DNA of 64,000 nucleotides from Hygrophila difformis. Lineage: Eukaryota > Streptophyta > Magnoliopsida > Lamiales > Acanthaceae. Position numbers and translations under genes: made by a program. The notes under the pieces were generated by a model that saw nothing but the letters and a program-made list of their open reading frames with translations, was not told the origin of the DNA and ran no database searches. The first letter of the stretch is position 1, and every line of letters starts with the position of its first letter. Shown piece after piece: positions 25,139 through 35,068 of the stretch. Where the stretch lies: positions 37,394,148 to 37,458,147 of the forward strand of contig JAOANR010000008.1 in the NCBI GenBank assembly GCA_030278955.1, written 5' to 3'.

Positions 25139-25552
25139 GTTGGTATTAGTAATTCTTGGAGTTGCACTGTAATCATTGTGTTGAATGTGTGTATTCATTT
25201 GATATATGGTTTCCTGTATCCTGTTTTTGAGTCACAAGAAGTACAGCTACCCCCCACAGTTTTTGTAGCAGCTAAATTGCGACTGAATACTACAAAATGT
25301 CATGATCATGGGGTAATCTTTCTCGGTCACCCCTTTCCTCACCGTGTTGTATATTCATCATTATTTTGGTATTGATTCATTTTTCCATTTTCTGATTCGA
25401 GACTTAAAGTTTCTGCATCTACTTTGCTCATCATCCATCAACTTGTGTTGTGTTCCCTGAGAGGGGCTTTTGCTTGTATTTCTTTTATACCAATGATACC
25501 ATCATCAGTCCATACTTGATTGCCGAAAGGGGCTCTTGAAGGACTTTTTATC

Positions 25553-25640
25553 ATGATGATGATGATGATGATGATGATTATTATTATTAGTAGTAGTAGT
25601 AGTAGTTGTTGTTGTTGTACTACTACTACTATTATTATAT
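25553..25640. repeat. Compound trinucleotide microsatellite
   Basis: Successive (ATG)n, (TTA)n, (GTA)n, (GTT)n, (TAC)n and (ATT)n blocks. The AGT and ACT blocks are complementary, so the array can fold into a hairpin. It lies near the 3' end of the epsin gene and is likely to vary in length. Confidence 0.93.
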
Positions 25641-25763
25641 TTTGTTGACTTTGAGATTCGGCTTATAATGCAGAAATGTGTTGGATGGACAATACGTGCA
25701 ATATTCTTCTGCTGTTGGCTGTCGCTCCATTTCATTTATACTGAGAGATGGAGCTAAAACATA

Positions 25764-26023
25764 CTCCCTCCGTTCTTGAAAAGTTATAACATTTATGTTT
25801 TTCACGCAATTCAATACACATTTTTAATGCTTAATATCTCAAATTCTATAAAAGTAAAAATTATAAAAATTTAAAATTATAAAACTACGTGATTAGACGA
25901 ATCTAACAAGATCTCACTTGGCTATGTTTTATCTTATATTACTATGTTAAAAAATTGAATCAAATGTATGTAATGAATAGTATAAACTATTCACATGTTA
26001 CAATTAATAAAAAACGGATGAAG
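25764..26023. mobile_element. Stowaway MITE with TA duplication
   Basis: It starts CTCCCTCCGTTC and ends aacggatgaag, an imperfect inverted copy, with TA on each side (25762-25763, 26024-26025). The 260-bp AT-rich non-coding interior includes gattagacgaatctaacaag, which recurs in the MITE at 42299. CTCCCTCCGT ends and a TA target are the hallmark of Stowaway (Tc1/mariner) MITEs. Confidence 0.85.
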
Positions 26024-26195
26024 TAGTATATATCCCTAATTTTGACAATTCTACCGTTCTAATTTATTTATACTAAAAGGTGTTGGTGTTACTGTTGTGG
26101 TGAAGTGATTATAATGTGGCTTATCAAAAAAAAAAATGTGATTATAATGTGCTGCACCATTCAAGTGCTGAGTTTTGTTCTCACTAAATATTTAG

Positions 26196-27422
26196 GGAAA
26201 AAGGGATAAATAGGTCTTTTTTCTTTTCAAAAAATTCAAATCAGTCCTTTTTTCTATTTTATTACCAAAACAGTCCTCTACAAGTGCTAATTATGTCCAA
26301 ATCAGTCATTTTTTCACTAATTATATTCTAATTGCTGACGTGGCAAGGGTTTTAATTTAAACCTGACACGTGTGCATAATATTAGTCCTTTTTCTTTTAT
26401 CTTTTGCCAATTCAGTCATAAACTTTTATTTTGTTCTATTTAGTCCTCTACCCCAATCACTCATTTTTATATTAATTGGCCTCAAACCTTTCAAATTATT
26501 TCATTTTAGGCCCAGAACCTTAAATTTTTTATTATTACTAATACATTTATCAAATAAATGCCCAACATACTTCCGTAAATAAAATTAAATACCAAACCTC
26601 ATACATTGGGTTTGACCGCCTTGTTACCGGGTCTTCGAAGTTCCGAATTTTACGGACTCTCTCTAACCACCCGACCGTAACGATGGTTCATGGTTCTGGT
26701 TTCCTTCAGCAACAATCAGCACAATCATATTTTGTGGACAATAAAATTCAGGCTATTTTTTAATATTTTTAATAATATTAATATTTTTCAATAAAACCAA
26801 GGCTTCCTGTATCCATAACCTTCCAAAAATTCAAGTTAAATCATTTACTCAAATATTGCTACATCCTAAGGTAGGACGCAAAGTAAGATTCTGTTGATTG
26901 TTACTGAAGGAAACCAAAACCAATGAACAATCGGTTGCGGTCGAGTGGTTATTAGAGAGAGTCCGTAAAATTCCGGTACTTGAAAGACCCGATAACAAAG
27001 CAGTCGAACCCAATATATGAGGTTTGGTGTTTAATTTTATTTATGGAAGTATGTTGTGCATTTATTTGATAAATGGATTAGTAATAATAAAAAATTTAAG
27101 GTTCTGGGCCTAAAATCAAATAATTTGAAAGGTTTGAGGCCAATTAATATAAAAATGAGTGATTGGGGTAGAGGACGAAATAGAACAAAATAAAAGTTTA
27201 GGACTGAATTGGCAAAAGATAAAAGAAAAAGGACTAATATTATGCACACGTGTCAGGTTTAAATTAAAACCCTTGCCACGTCAGCAATTAGAATATAATT
27301 AGTGAAAAAAGGACTGATTTGAACATAATTAACATTTGTAGAGGACTGTTTTGGTAATAAAATAGAAAAAGGACTGATTTGAATTTTTTGAAAAGAAAAA
27401 GGACATATTTATCCTTTTTTCC
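26196..27422. mobile_element. Large foldback element, probably Mutator-type (MULE)
   Basis: Two arms of about 545 bp (26196-26740 and 26878-27422) are near-perfect inverted copies separated by about 137 bp. The ends read GGAAAAAGGGATAAATAG and, inverted, GGAAAAAAGGATAAATAT. Direct repeats aaatatttag flank it (26186-26195, 27423-27432). A 9-11 bp TSD and long terminal inverted repeats fit non-autonomous MULEs. There is no transposase; the small mirrored frames in the arms are by-products of the palindrome. Arm similarity is high but not complete, so the insertion is not brand new. Confidence 0.8.
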
Positions 27423-27627
27423 AAATATTTAGGTCTGAAAAGGTGGGATGGGATGCCTCCATTTATGTTCTCTTATCTTATTATATAAGCATTCCTCTGT
27501 CAGATGTCTCTTCTGGATTTTTTCAGAAACTCAATTCTCGTTTTTCATACAATGTGTTGATTAGGTTGTTAACAAAGCAATTGACGACAAATAAATAGAA
27601 TGGTGAGACTAACAAAAGTATAACTAG

Positions 27628-27664
27628 AGTTCACCCAAAAAAAGACGCTCGTTCACCCAAAAAA
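27628..27664 (+). mobile_element. Tiny 3' retrotransposition remnant with 17-bp TSD
   Basis: The 17-mer aacaaaagtataactag occurs at 27611-27627 and again at 27665-27681. Only 37 bp lie between, with two copies of gttcaccc followed by A-runs. The phrase resembles the 3' end of the LINE (gttcaacc plus A-run near 10200). It looks like an extremely 5'-truncated LINE or SINE tail. Confidence 0.6.
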
Positions 27665-27681
27665 AACAAAAGTATAACTAG

Positions 27682-28337
27682 TTTTGTACTAGTAATTAAG
27701 CGTTTCAAAAGCTACGCTTGGTTTTATGTTCTTAAAGATTAAAAGTTTATCTGATAAAATAAAGTTTTTGTTTAAAAGGAAAAAGTGGAATTCCAAAATT
27801 TTGCGCTAGGAATTTAAGGTTGTGGTTTCTGAACTTTTATTTATTAATTTGGTTTTTTGTGTCTGTTTTGTTTATTGATTTATTTATAAAGTTTTCGACT
27901 TTTTCCAAAATGTTACGGTAATATATATATATATATATATGAAGATTTTCACATTTATAAAAGTATATATCATTGCATTTTCGCTTTTCGCTTGAATGTG
28001 TTATCCAAACACATTTGACTCTTCATTCTTCAAGTTTTTCACTCAAGTTTATTTTATTTTATCTTTGTTGAGTAAGTGATGATCGGTTACCGAAATAAAG
28101 GTGCATAAGCAATAAGCAACGGCAGCCACATTGGACGGAATGAATGTATGTCTTCCTCACAATCGGAGTCAAGAATGAACCGAGAAATCAACAGTGACTT
28201 CAACGATTTCATTTCCATTTCCGAATCAATTAATTATTCATTTCCATTTTCAATGCATAATAGTAGTACTTCATACGGTTTTTTTTTTCTATTTAATTAA
28301 TATTAATGGGTTTTCCATTTAATTAATATAATTCGGA
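27682..28337. other. Intergenic DNA, no gene seen
   Basis: AT-rich with a short (AT)n run near 27921-27940. I see no domain, RNA gene or clear repeat end. Confidence 0.5.
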
Positions 28338-28450
28338 ATGATGATTTGACTAAATATTGCATGTCTTTTCAATCTTATGGTTGGGGTTCGATTCTCCATC
28401 CGCCTCTATCTCTTTCCTTTATTCATTTATAATTTGTGTGCTACGGAGTA
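28338..28450 (+). mobile_element. Degenerate SINE copy
   Basis: It has a B-box-like GGTTCGATTCTCC near 28387 followed by the family's 3' text (ctttattcatttataatttg, then tggactcc). The A-box region is weak and no TSD is visible. Confidence 0.45.
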
Positions 28451-28721
28451 TGGACTCCTAAAGTCCTACTATAATTTCTTGGCTAATGGGTTTGCAAAAT
28501 AAAATAGAATAATATAATCTTCCTTAAGTCTTATTTATTCATCTAATTGCTGATTATGTTAAAATTGATTCAATATATTGAATGTTCAAGCACATGCATT
28601 TGCGCGTTGATTATTGTAGTATACAAATAAAATACAATTCAATTTGAAAAGAATAAAAATAAAATAGATACTTTAATGTTAGGATTAGAATGATACTTTT
28701 TGATAGTTTTTTTTTTTTTTT

Positions 28722-28772
28722 GGTAAACATTGATATGCAAAGGTGTGTGGGAGTCCAAGTCACACCACTTCT
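28722..28772 (-). mobile_element. SINE 3' fragment, reverse orientation
   Basis: ggtaaacattgatatgc followed by gtgtgtgggagtcc is the reverse complement of the 3' end seen in the SINE at 29286-29455. Only the tail is present. Confidence 0.4.
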
Positions 28773-28821
28773 TGATAAAGTTGACATTTTCTTAAATATA
28801 AATTCAAATGAGACTATTTAT

Positions 28822-28990
28822 GGGAATGAAGACTTAGCCCAAGTGGTTAAGTCCTTTGACTTCCAACGGAACATTGGAGGTTCGTTTCCCCACCGGCCCC
28901 CTATCCCTCCCTTTTATTCCCCTTTGTAATTGTGTGGCATGGGCTCCCACCATCCCTTCTCCGGCCTTCAATGGCTCATCCCAAAAAAAA
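28822..28990 (+). mobile_element. Complete tRNA-derived SINE with 16-bp TSD
   Basis: Flanked by the exact 16-mer aaatgagactatttat (28806-28821, 28991-29006). The head has a pol III A box (tagcccaagtgg) and B box (ggttcgtttcc) in tRNA spacing. The body gives ccccctatccctcccttt and tgtggcatgggctccca, and it ends in an A-run. SINEs are transcribed by pol III from these boxes and copied by LINE enzymes; the A-tail fits an L1-type partner. Confidence 0.85.
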
Positions 28991-29021
28991 AAATGAGACT
29001 ATTTATCTTTTTAGTAATTCA

Positions 29022-29163
29022 GGGTATCTCCAGAACTTATTGCCCAAATATAAATCACAGATTGGGTGAGCCTTTACCAAAACATAATTCTGCATACACA
29101 AAGATTCAATCCCGAGACATTTGCTTAAACTGTCAAAGTCCCACATCACTCAGGATAATTTTG
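29022..29163 (-). mobile_element. Short insertion flanked by 12-bp direct repeats
   Basis: tttagtaattca occurs at 29010-29021 and 29164-29175. The 142-bp insert, read on the minus strand, contains gggattgaatc, which resembles a weak B box. It may be a SINE of another family. No coding potential. Confidence 0.45.
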
Positions 29164-29285
29164 TTTAGTAATTCAAATGAGACTAATTGAAACTTTTAAA
29201 AGTATTAATAAAATTTTTAATTAAATTCTCCCATATTTATTTTACTACCATTACTTGTTTCCTTCATCAAAATATTCATACATAT

Positions 29286-29455
29286 GAGGATGGGGACTTG
29301 GCCAACTGGTCATGTCCCATGACTTCTAACATTATAGTTGGGGGTTCGAATGTCATGCGGCTCTCTATCCCTCCCCTTTATCAACTTTGTAATTTGTGGG
29401 GCTTGGGTTCCCACACACCTTTGGCAACACATAAGTGTCAGTGTTTACCAAAAAC
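29286..29455 (+). mobile_element. tRNA-derived SINE, same family as 28822
   Basis: A-box-like cttggccaactggtc and B-box gggttcgaatgtc are followed by the family body (ctctatccctcccctttatc, tttgtaatttgtgg, gggttcccaca) and a gtttaccaaaaac tail. The TSD is not clear because both flanks are AT repeats. Confidence 0.65.
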
Positions 29456-29460
29456 AATAA

Positions 29461-29518
29461 CCATATATATATATATATGGTTATTACTTTGTAATATACA
29501 TATATATATATATATTAT
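29461..29518. repeat. AT-rich microsatellite pair
   Basis: Two (AT)n runs separated by ggttattactttgtaat. The arms are complementary and can form a hairpin. Confidence 0.7.
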
Positions 29519-29884
29519 TACTTGTTATAGAGCTGTTCCGCACACAAATATTGGAAACTTTTGAAAGCTTTGAGGAGCTTTAGATTTTATATCAAAACCA
29601 TAGTGCCCCGAAAAGCTCTACGATCAGAAGCTACACTGAGCAACTTTTAGGAGCTTTTGTAAGCTACTTTCCAAGGGTGTTTGGATAAGCTGCAAAAAAA
29701 TAGATTATTTGATTATCGCGTTTTTTAAAACGCAAATAATCAGTTTAACCACTTCGATCGTCTCCGACTCTTCAATATCAAGGAATGCATTTCTTCTTGT
29801 GATCTTGTTCAAATAGATTCCCTTTGTTGTATATTTTCTAGTTTCAATCCGTATCTATTCTCTATGCTATTGAATAGATCGATT

Positions 29885-30012
29885 TGCTAAAAAAGTGGCC
29901 CCAATCATGGCTACTAATAAAATAAGACTAGGAACCAAAAACCAGACGAAATAGTAGGTATAAAGTAAATTGCCCAATGTTTCCAAATTAGTCCAAGAAC
30001 TACTGATTGTAC
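29885..30012 (-). pseudogene. nad6: Mitochondrial nad6 fragment (nuclear copy)
   Basis: The minus strand reads SSSWTNLETLGNLLYTYYF, then VWFLVPSLILLVAMIGA, which I recognise as the C-terminal membrane segment of plant mitochondrial NADH dehydrogenase subunit 6. After IGA the frame leaves the gene (TFLANRSIQ) and there is no start upstream. It is a non-functional piece of mitochondrial DNA within the MITE cargo, or a piece of a chimeric mitochondrial sequence transferred whole. Confidence 0.72.
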
Positions 30013-30472
30013 TCAAGAAGCCACTTTACCAAAGCCCTAGAATTGACGATCTTGCTCATAATATATCAAATTTAGAACTCAGTCGCTTCAGATTCCGTAA
30101 CTTACCTTCTCATCACTTTATCAATATGGTTTCTTGTGGTTTCCTGGTTATTTGCCCCCTTTCTCTTCAATCCACTGGATTCATAGGACGGTTCTAGACC
30201 CAATGTCTATTTTCATTCTTCGTTGTTCACAACTTTACTCTCATTTCTGGAGCGGAAGTCACACGTTTCTTTAGTGGGAGTCTTTTACTCACATTGAAAG
30301 GGATGGAGATTTGCCTCTTCCTATTCTTGACAGGCTAGTGATTCCATTGCTACCCACCCGGAGTTGACTATTGATCCGTCGCCCGTTGGCCTTTCGTCCT
30401 TACCGCAACTTCCCTATCCCTATGGCTGTGGTATTCCTAGCAGCTCCTGTCGGTAGAGCATCTCAATTCCCG

Positions 30473-30504
<32 letters not shown>
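30473..30504 (+). pseudogene. Short large-subunit rRNA fragment (organellar type)
   Basis: agcgaaattccttgtcgggt and the following aagttccgaccc match the highly conserved bacterial/organellar 23S-26S rRNA core. The match stops at both sides, so this is a mosaic fragment, not an rRNA gene. It supports an organellar origin for the cargo. Confidence 0.55.
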
Positions 30505-30974
30505 CAATCTCTATGTTAGTCTTTTCTCTCTATAGTCGGTAGTCAACTAGTCGAAGGCGTAGGTGTTGACTTGATCCAATAGAGTCAGAACACCTTTCTA
30601 TCTCAAAGGAATGGTGCTCGATGAAAGGATCCAGATTCCACACGTTGTTGTGGGCTGGGGAGAGAGCTGCTCTGCGAAATTGGGCGTTCCGTGTTTTTAT
30701 GGAGTTACACTCAATGCCCAAGCAGTTACACGGACGCCTAGGGCTAGAAAACCACTCCAACTTCCACTCGTGAGTGGTTAAACTGATTATTTGTGTTCTG
30801 AAAACGCGATATCAAATAATTTATTTTTTTGCAGCTTATCCAAACACCCACTTATTTATGTCTTCAAGTTACAATTTATGAAAGCTACAACGACTTCTAC
30901 CGAACGCTTATGTAAAAACTGATAGCTACAACTTCTACAGCTCCCTACAACTCTACGTGCAGAACAGACCCATA

Positions 30975-31995
30975 GAGTTTGTTCCGCACGAAGTTTTTGA
31001 GAACTTTTAGGAGATTTTGAAAGCTTTAGATTTTATATTAAAATAATAGATTCATTCTTTGAACTAGCTTTTGAAGGTTGTAGCTATGAATTGCAGCTCC
31101 GCAAAGCTATGAACAGAAGCTACCCTTTGGGCCCGTTTGGTTGGAGAGATCTTACATTACCAGTGGGAATGTAAGATTTGTGAGAATATGAGATTGTTGG
31201 GAACCTTATTTTTTGATGTTTTAAGATTATTGCGTTTGGTTAAATTGGGAATCTCAGATCTCTAGTGCTGATTAATTTACTATAATATCCTTGAATTTCA
31301 ATTGAACAAATATTATAAATATCTCATTTTGCTACACAATAGAAAATATTTAAGCCATTTATTTTTTAAAATATAGAAAATTCTTTATATGTAATTTCTT
31401 GTATGATAATTAGTCATTTAATGTCTCTAAATCCTTATTATTTTTATTTTGTATATAGAAGATACTTAAATTTTAGGAAAATATGAGAATATATTTAAAT
31501 TGATTTTTAAAAATTAAATTTCATATACTGTATTTATCATTTTTTATATACGTATATCTAAATTTATAAAATAAAATAAGTATAAAAAGTGAGGGTACAA
31601 AAGTCAAAGTAGGCAAAGTGCAGGTGATAATATAACATTACTTGCCTTCCAGGTGGGAATGTGATCCCCACAAAAAACACTTAATATTCCCACCTCGGTG
31701 GGAATATGACATTCCCACATAAAACATGCCATGAACCAGACATTGGCATATTTTATTCCATAGCCAAGATCAATGGGAATCTTGGATCCCTCGAATCAAA
31801 TGTCCCGCTAATAGATTTCGAGAGCTTTTGATAACTACTTTCCAATTTAATTAATTTTTCTAACTATTTTAAAACTACTACTACTTTCAAAGAACACTTT
31901 ATATCAAATTAAAAACTTCAGCCTCTATCAAAATCTCAGCTCCCAAGAGCTCCAGCTCCAACTTGCAACTACAGTTAGTGGTGCAGAACATACCC
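30975..31995. mobile_element. Second Harbinger-related non-autonomous element
   Basis: It starts gagtttgttccgcacg and ends gtgcagaacataccc, with ATA at 30972-30974 (shared with its left neighbour) and 31996-31998. The subterminal text (gagaacttttaggag; gagctccagctcc) matches the neighbouring element. It lacks coding capacity and contains another MITE. Confidence 0.6.
31129..31806. mobile_element. MITE nested in the Harbinger-related element
   Basis: The left end GGGCCCGTTTGGTTGGAGAG and the inverted right end GGGACATTTGATTCGAGGG are alike, and both lead into text with gtgggaatg and attccca. The interior is very AT-rich and non-coding. Exact borders and TSD are uncertain by a few bases. Confidence 0.6.
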
Positions 31996-32285
31996 ATATT
32001 ATTAAGAAACAGAAACATATTAAAGTATTCCCATTTAAATTCATTAAATAAAAATATTACTGTAAATTACGTACTCCCTCCGTCCTGCAAAGTTTGGCCC
32101 CCTTTCTTTTGGGCACAGTAATTTAGGTAGTGGGGTTTAGTAGTTAAAGTGATGTAGGTATTTTTGTTTAAGATTCTAATGAATTTTGATACTGTTATTG
32201 TTTAACTTTGATTAATATATTATGTAATGATATAATTAGAGAAAAATATTCAAGTATGATCTTGTTAGAATCGTCTAATCGTGTT

Positions 32286-34784
32286 TGTAACACCCCGGAT
32301 TTGATAACCCAGGCCGGGATGTCACCGCCACATCTCTCTAGCAAGACACGGATTCTCCGAGCTTGCCAAAGAGATGCAAGGCTATAGGTATTGCAAAAAG
32401 ATTTAAAAACAAGTCCGGAATCTATGTAAAAATAATAAGTACCATCCACACATATAGTAGTAATAATGTATCGCAGCGGAAAAATGTAAAATGGGCCGAC
32501 ATGGCCAAAACTCGGGATTTACATGCCCGTTATGCAAGTATCGTAAAAAGCAAATAAACAATGTTTAATAAATCCATCCCCCAATGCACATGCTATGCAT
32601 TATCTCCGTACTCTGAAAGAAAAGAGAAAACAACAATTTTATCAGTATATAAAATACTGAGTAAGTCGATCCTAACATAGCAATAAAGGGATTTAATTAG
32701 ATAATTTAAAATTTCACTCCTAACATGCATTCACAAAATTTAAAGGAAATAATAATTTTAATTGTGTACTTAAACATATATCTAACCCACAATAACAACT
32801 TAGTCATGATATGAAATTTAAAGACATAATTTAAATGCATAATTTAAAGACATGCAAAAATAAATAAATACTTAAAAACATTAATTCTTTTATTTCCCCG
32901 TTACGTAACCATTTCTCAGTGTTTTGTATAGCCGGTGATCCGGCGGCCGCAGCCGTGTCGTAAGTATCTTGTATAGCCGGTGATCCGGCGGCCGCAGCCG
33001 TATCTGCCATACCCAGTAACACTCCGGAGCCTCGAAAGATCCATACGGACAACCCGAGAGAGTAGGCCATGTATCTCCCGCCGATTGGCGTAATATTTCA
33101 TCAAATTCTCTCGTCCATTATAGGTCCGAAGAGAAAGGCTAGAGGGGCACCCTGCAGAGCACTCACCCTCCACCAAGTATCTCATGTATCGTTTAGATTT
33201 AATGTATCGGGGTTTTTCAAAAGTGTAGATGTATCGTATTTCAAATCTTTGATCGTTCGTTTCGAAATTTCAAAATCCTTCGATTTAAAAGTATCTTGGT
33301 GTCACAGTTTGCGCCTTTTCAATTTAAAAATCCGTTTTAAGTCCGAAAAATCTGAAATCTTCACACTTTATGCAAAACACCCTAACGAACAACTTTCGTG
33401 TTTTAACTTTTTCGAAATAAGTTGAGGAAACATGTCAAAAATCGATTTTACTATGCAATCAGAAATCTGTCCGAACTCAGGTATGACACAGTTCAAAATT
33501 TCGACGTTTTAACATATCAAATGGACTTCAAAAATTCTGAAATTTTAACCACATATACTAGACATGATTATCTACAACTTTCATTTAGATTGTAAAGATC
33601 AAATCGGACTAGAAATTATAGAAACATGCTCATCAAGTTCGAATATGAAAACTGTCAGGTTTTTCGAAAAGTCCTAGTAAACAGTTTATGTTCGGCGCGA
33701 TTTGAAATAGCAAATGTTAACGAAAATGTCTGAAATTTTTACACAACCTAGATTTATGTGTTAGGATTAAAAGTCTAGTTTTGAGTTTCTTGGATTGAAT
33801 CCTCGAAATATGAGTTTTAGGCCGATTACAGAAACTGCGCAAGATGGGGTTTTTAAGTTCGATTTTTACGTTTCGTTACATTACGCCTATACCGGACGCC
33901 CCGAAATCACCCGTATTGATATGGAAGGCTCAACTTACAGTGATAGAGAGTTTTGGGTCGTCTTAAGGTCGCTGGCTCGTCCAAAATCCTACGAACGGAT
34001 CTCCTCAACGTCAAGCTTCCGACTTTGGCCACGATTTCGAATCGGACGAAGAAATCCAATGTTAGATCGAGTTTTCAGGTTCAAAAACTTAAATGGAAAT
34101 CTATGAACGACTTACCACAGATCAGAACACTAGGAATCTTGTATTCTACGCCTCCTCCGTCGGTTTTCGTCGCCGGGAAGTGATCGGAAAGTCGTCGGGA
34201 AGTCGCCGGAAAGTGTTTTGGCTTTGGAGAGAGTTTGAGAGAGTTTGAGAGTGAATTTTCTGGTTGGTGACTGATGAAAGGGTGGTGGAGGCAGCCCTAG
34301 GTCGCCCTAAAGGCTTTCCCTTCGACCAAAATTTGCTTTCCAAAGTCGGGAGGTCGAATTATGGTAAGAAATCGCCGAAAACGCGCAAGTTGCCAAAACC
34401 TGTAGGGCCACGCGGGGTTGGCGCGCCTTTTAGCCAATCCCTGCCCGGCCAGCGCGCGGGACTCGCCTGGACTGCGGTCCGGGCGGGTCCGTGCGATCCG
34501 ATCCGTCGGGTCTTTTTCTCCTCTCTTTCGGACTTCTACCCTTCCACGTTTTCGCGCTCGATTTTCCGGGTCATTTTCGGATTATGCTTCTCATCATAAA
34601 TTTATTCCGTCTCAATTCGATTTCATGCTTGAAATCCTAAGACCGTCGGTTTTGGTCCGTCGGGTTCTAATTCGTCGTCCTTTGACTTCCGTGCATTTCC
34701 GCGTCTACGGGTTCTCGGAAACAAAACCTTCTCTCCTATTGGATTAATTCCTATTTTTACATTCTAAAATTTACGGGTATTACA
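32286..34784 (-). repeat. Element 1 LTR (3' LTR in element sense)
   Basis: It begins TGTAACACCCCGG and ends GGGTATTACA on the plus strand, so in element sense it runs TGTAATACCC to GGGGTGTTACA. It contains two copies of the GC-rich stem-loop motif (32931-32955, 32976-33000). Small frames inside recur in the other copy and have no known domain. Confidence 0.93.
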
Positions 34785-34800
34785 GTCTACCCCCCTTAAG
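34785..34800 (-). promoter_or_regulatory. Polypurine tract of element 1
   Basis: In element sense CTTAAGGGGGGTAGAC directly precedes the LTR start TGTAATACC. This is where plus-strand DNA synthesis is primed. A second purine tract (35046-35058) lies about 260 bp further inside, next to a TGTGACA sequence. Confidence 0.8.
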
Positions 34801-35068
34801 AACCAACTTCGTCCTCGAAGTTGTACTTCATCCTCTCGCGAGTTCGGGAATTGTTTGATTAAGCGATTCTATTATTGTGTGTCGTTGTTTGTTATTATTT
34901 GACTGAACCCAGAATTGAAATTTCCGAGTTGCCTACGTACCCCGTGAAGGGATCAAGTCATTACGTAGTTCAAAACAATTTGAATTTGTTTATTTGGGGT
35001 ACAAAGTATTCGTACAAAATATTCAGAAATACTCGGGTTGTCACATCCTCCCCCTCTTAAGATTACAG

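Larger units (their letters stand above)
25022..25735 (+). other. Epsin 3' UTR and downstream sequence
   Basis: The stop codon is followed by a sequence resembling a splice donor (gcag|gtgatg near 25038), so a 3' UTR intron is possible but unproven. The stretch contains an AT microsatellite and a trinucleotide array, listed separately. No single poly(A) signal stands out, so the transcript end is uncertain. Confidence 0.4.
29675..30849. mobile_element. MITE with 75-bp inverted ends enclosing organellar DNA
   Basis: The ends begin GGGTGTTTGGATAAGCTGC and match as inverted repeats for about 75 bp (29675-29752, 30775-30849), both closing with aatcagtttaaccac. The family is that of the cargo-free 160-bp MITE at 11225. 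Between the ends are about 1020 bp unlike the rest of the window: less AT-rich and containing mitochondrial gene fragments. Either the element captured this DNA or mitochondrial DNA entered its centre; the fit at both inner edges favours capture. Confidence 0.75.
29530..30971. mobile_element. Non-autonomous Harbinger-related element, interrupted
   Basis: The left end gagctgttccgcac and right end gtgcagaacagaccc are inverted relatives, flanked by ATA on both sides (29527-29529, 30972-30974). The right end, read inward, gives GGGTCTGTTCTGCACG, the same start as the Harbinger transposon at 11761. It encodes no transposase. A MITE with organellar cargo (29675-30849) is inserted in it. Confidence 0.65.

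Noticed and set aside
26370..27249. Two nearly identical 70-codon frames, one per strand
   Set aside because: They are the same sequence in the two arms of a palindromic foldback element, not a duplicated gene.
28806..29455. tRNA genes suggested by A-box and B-box sequences
   Set aside because: The boxes are followed by SINE bodies, A-tails and target-site duplications, and no cloverleaf with a proper acceptor stem is visible.
33069..34747. Frames of 103-118 codons inside the element 1 LTRs (repeated at 40212-41890)
   Set aside because: They recur because LTRs are duplicated; comparison with the related LTR of element 2 shows frames are not maintained, so coding is unlikely.
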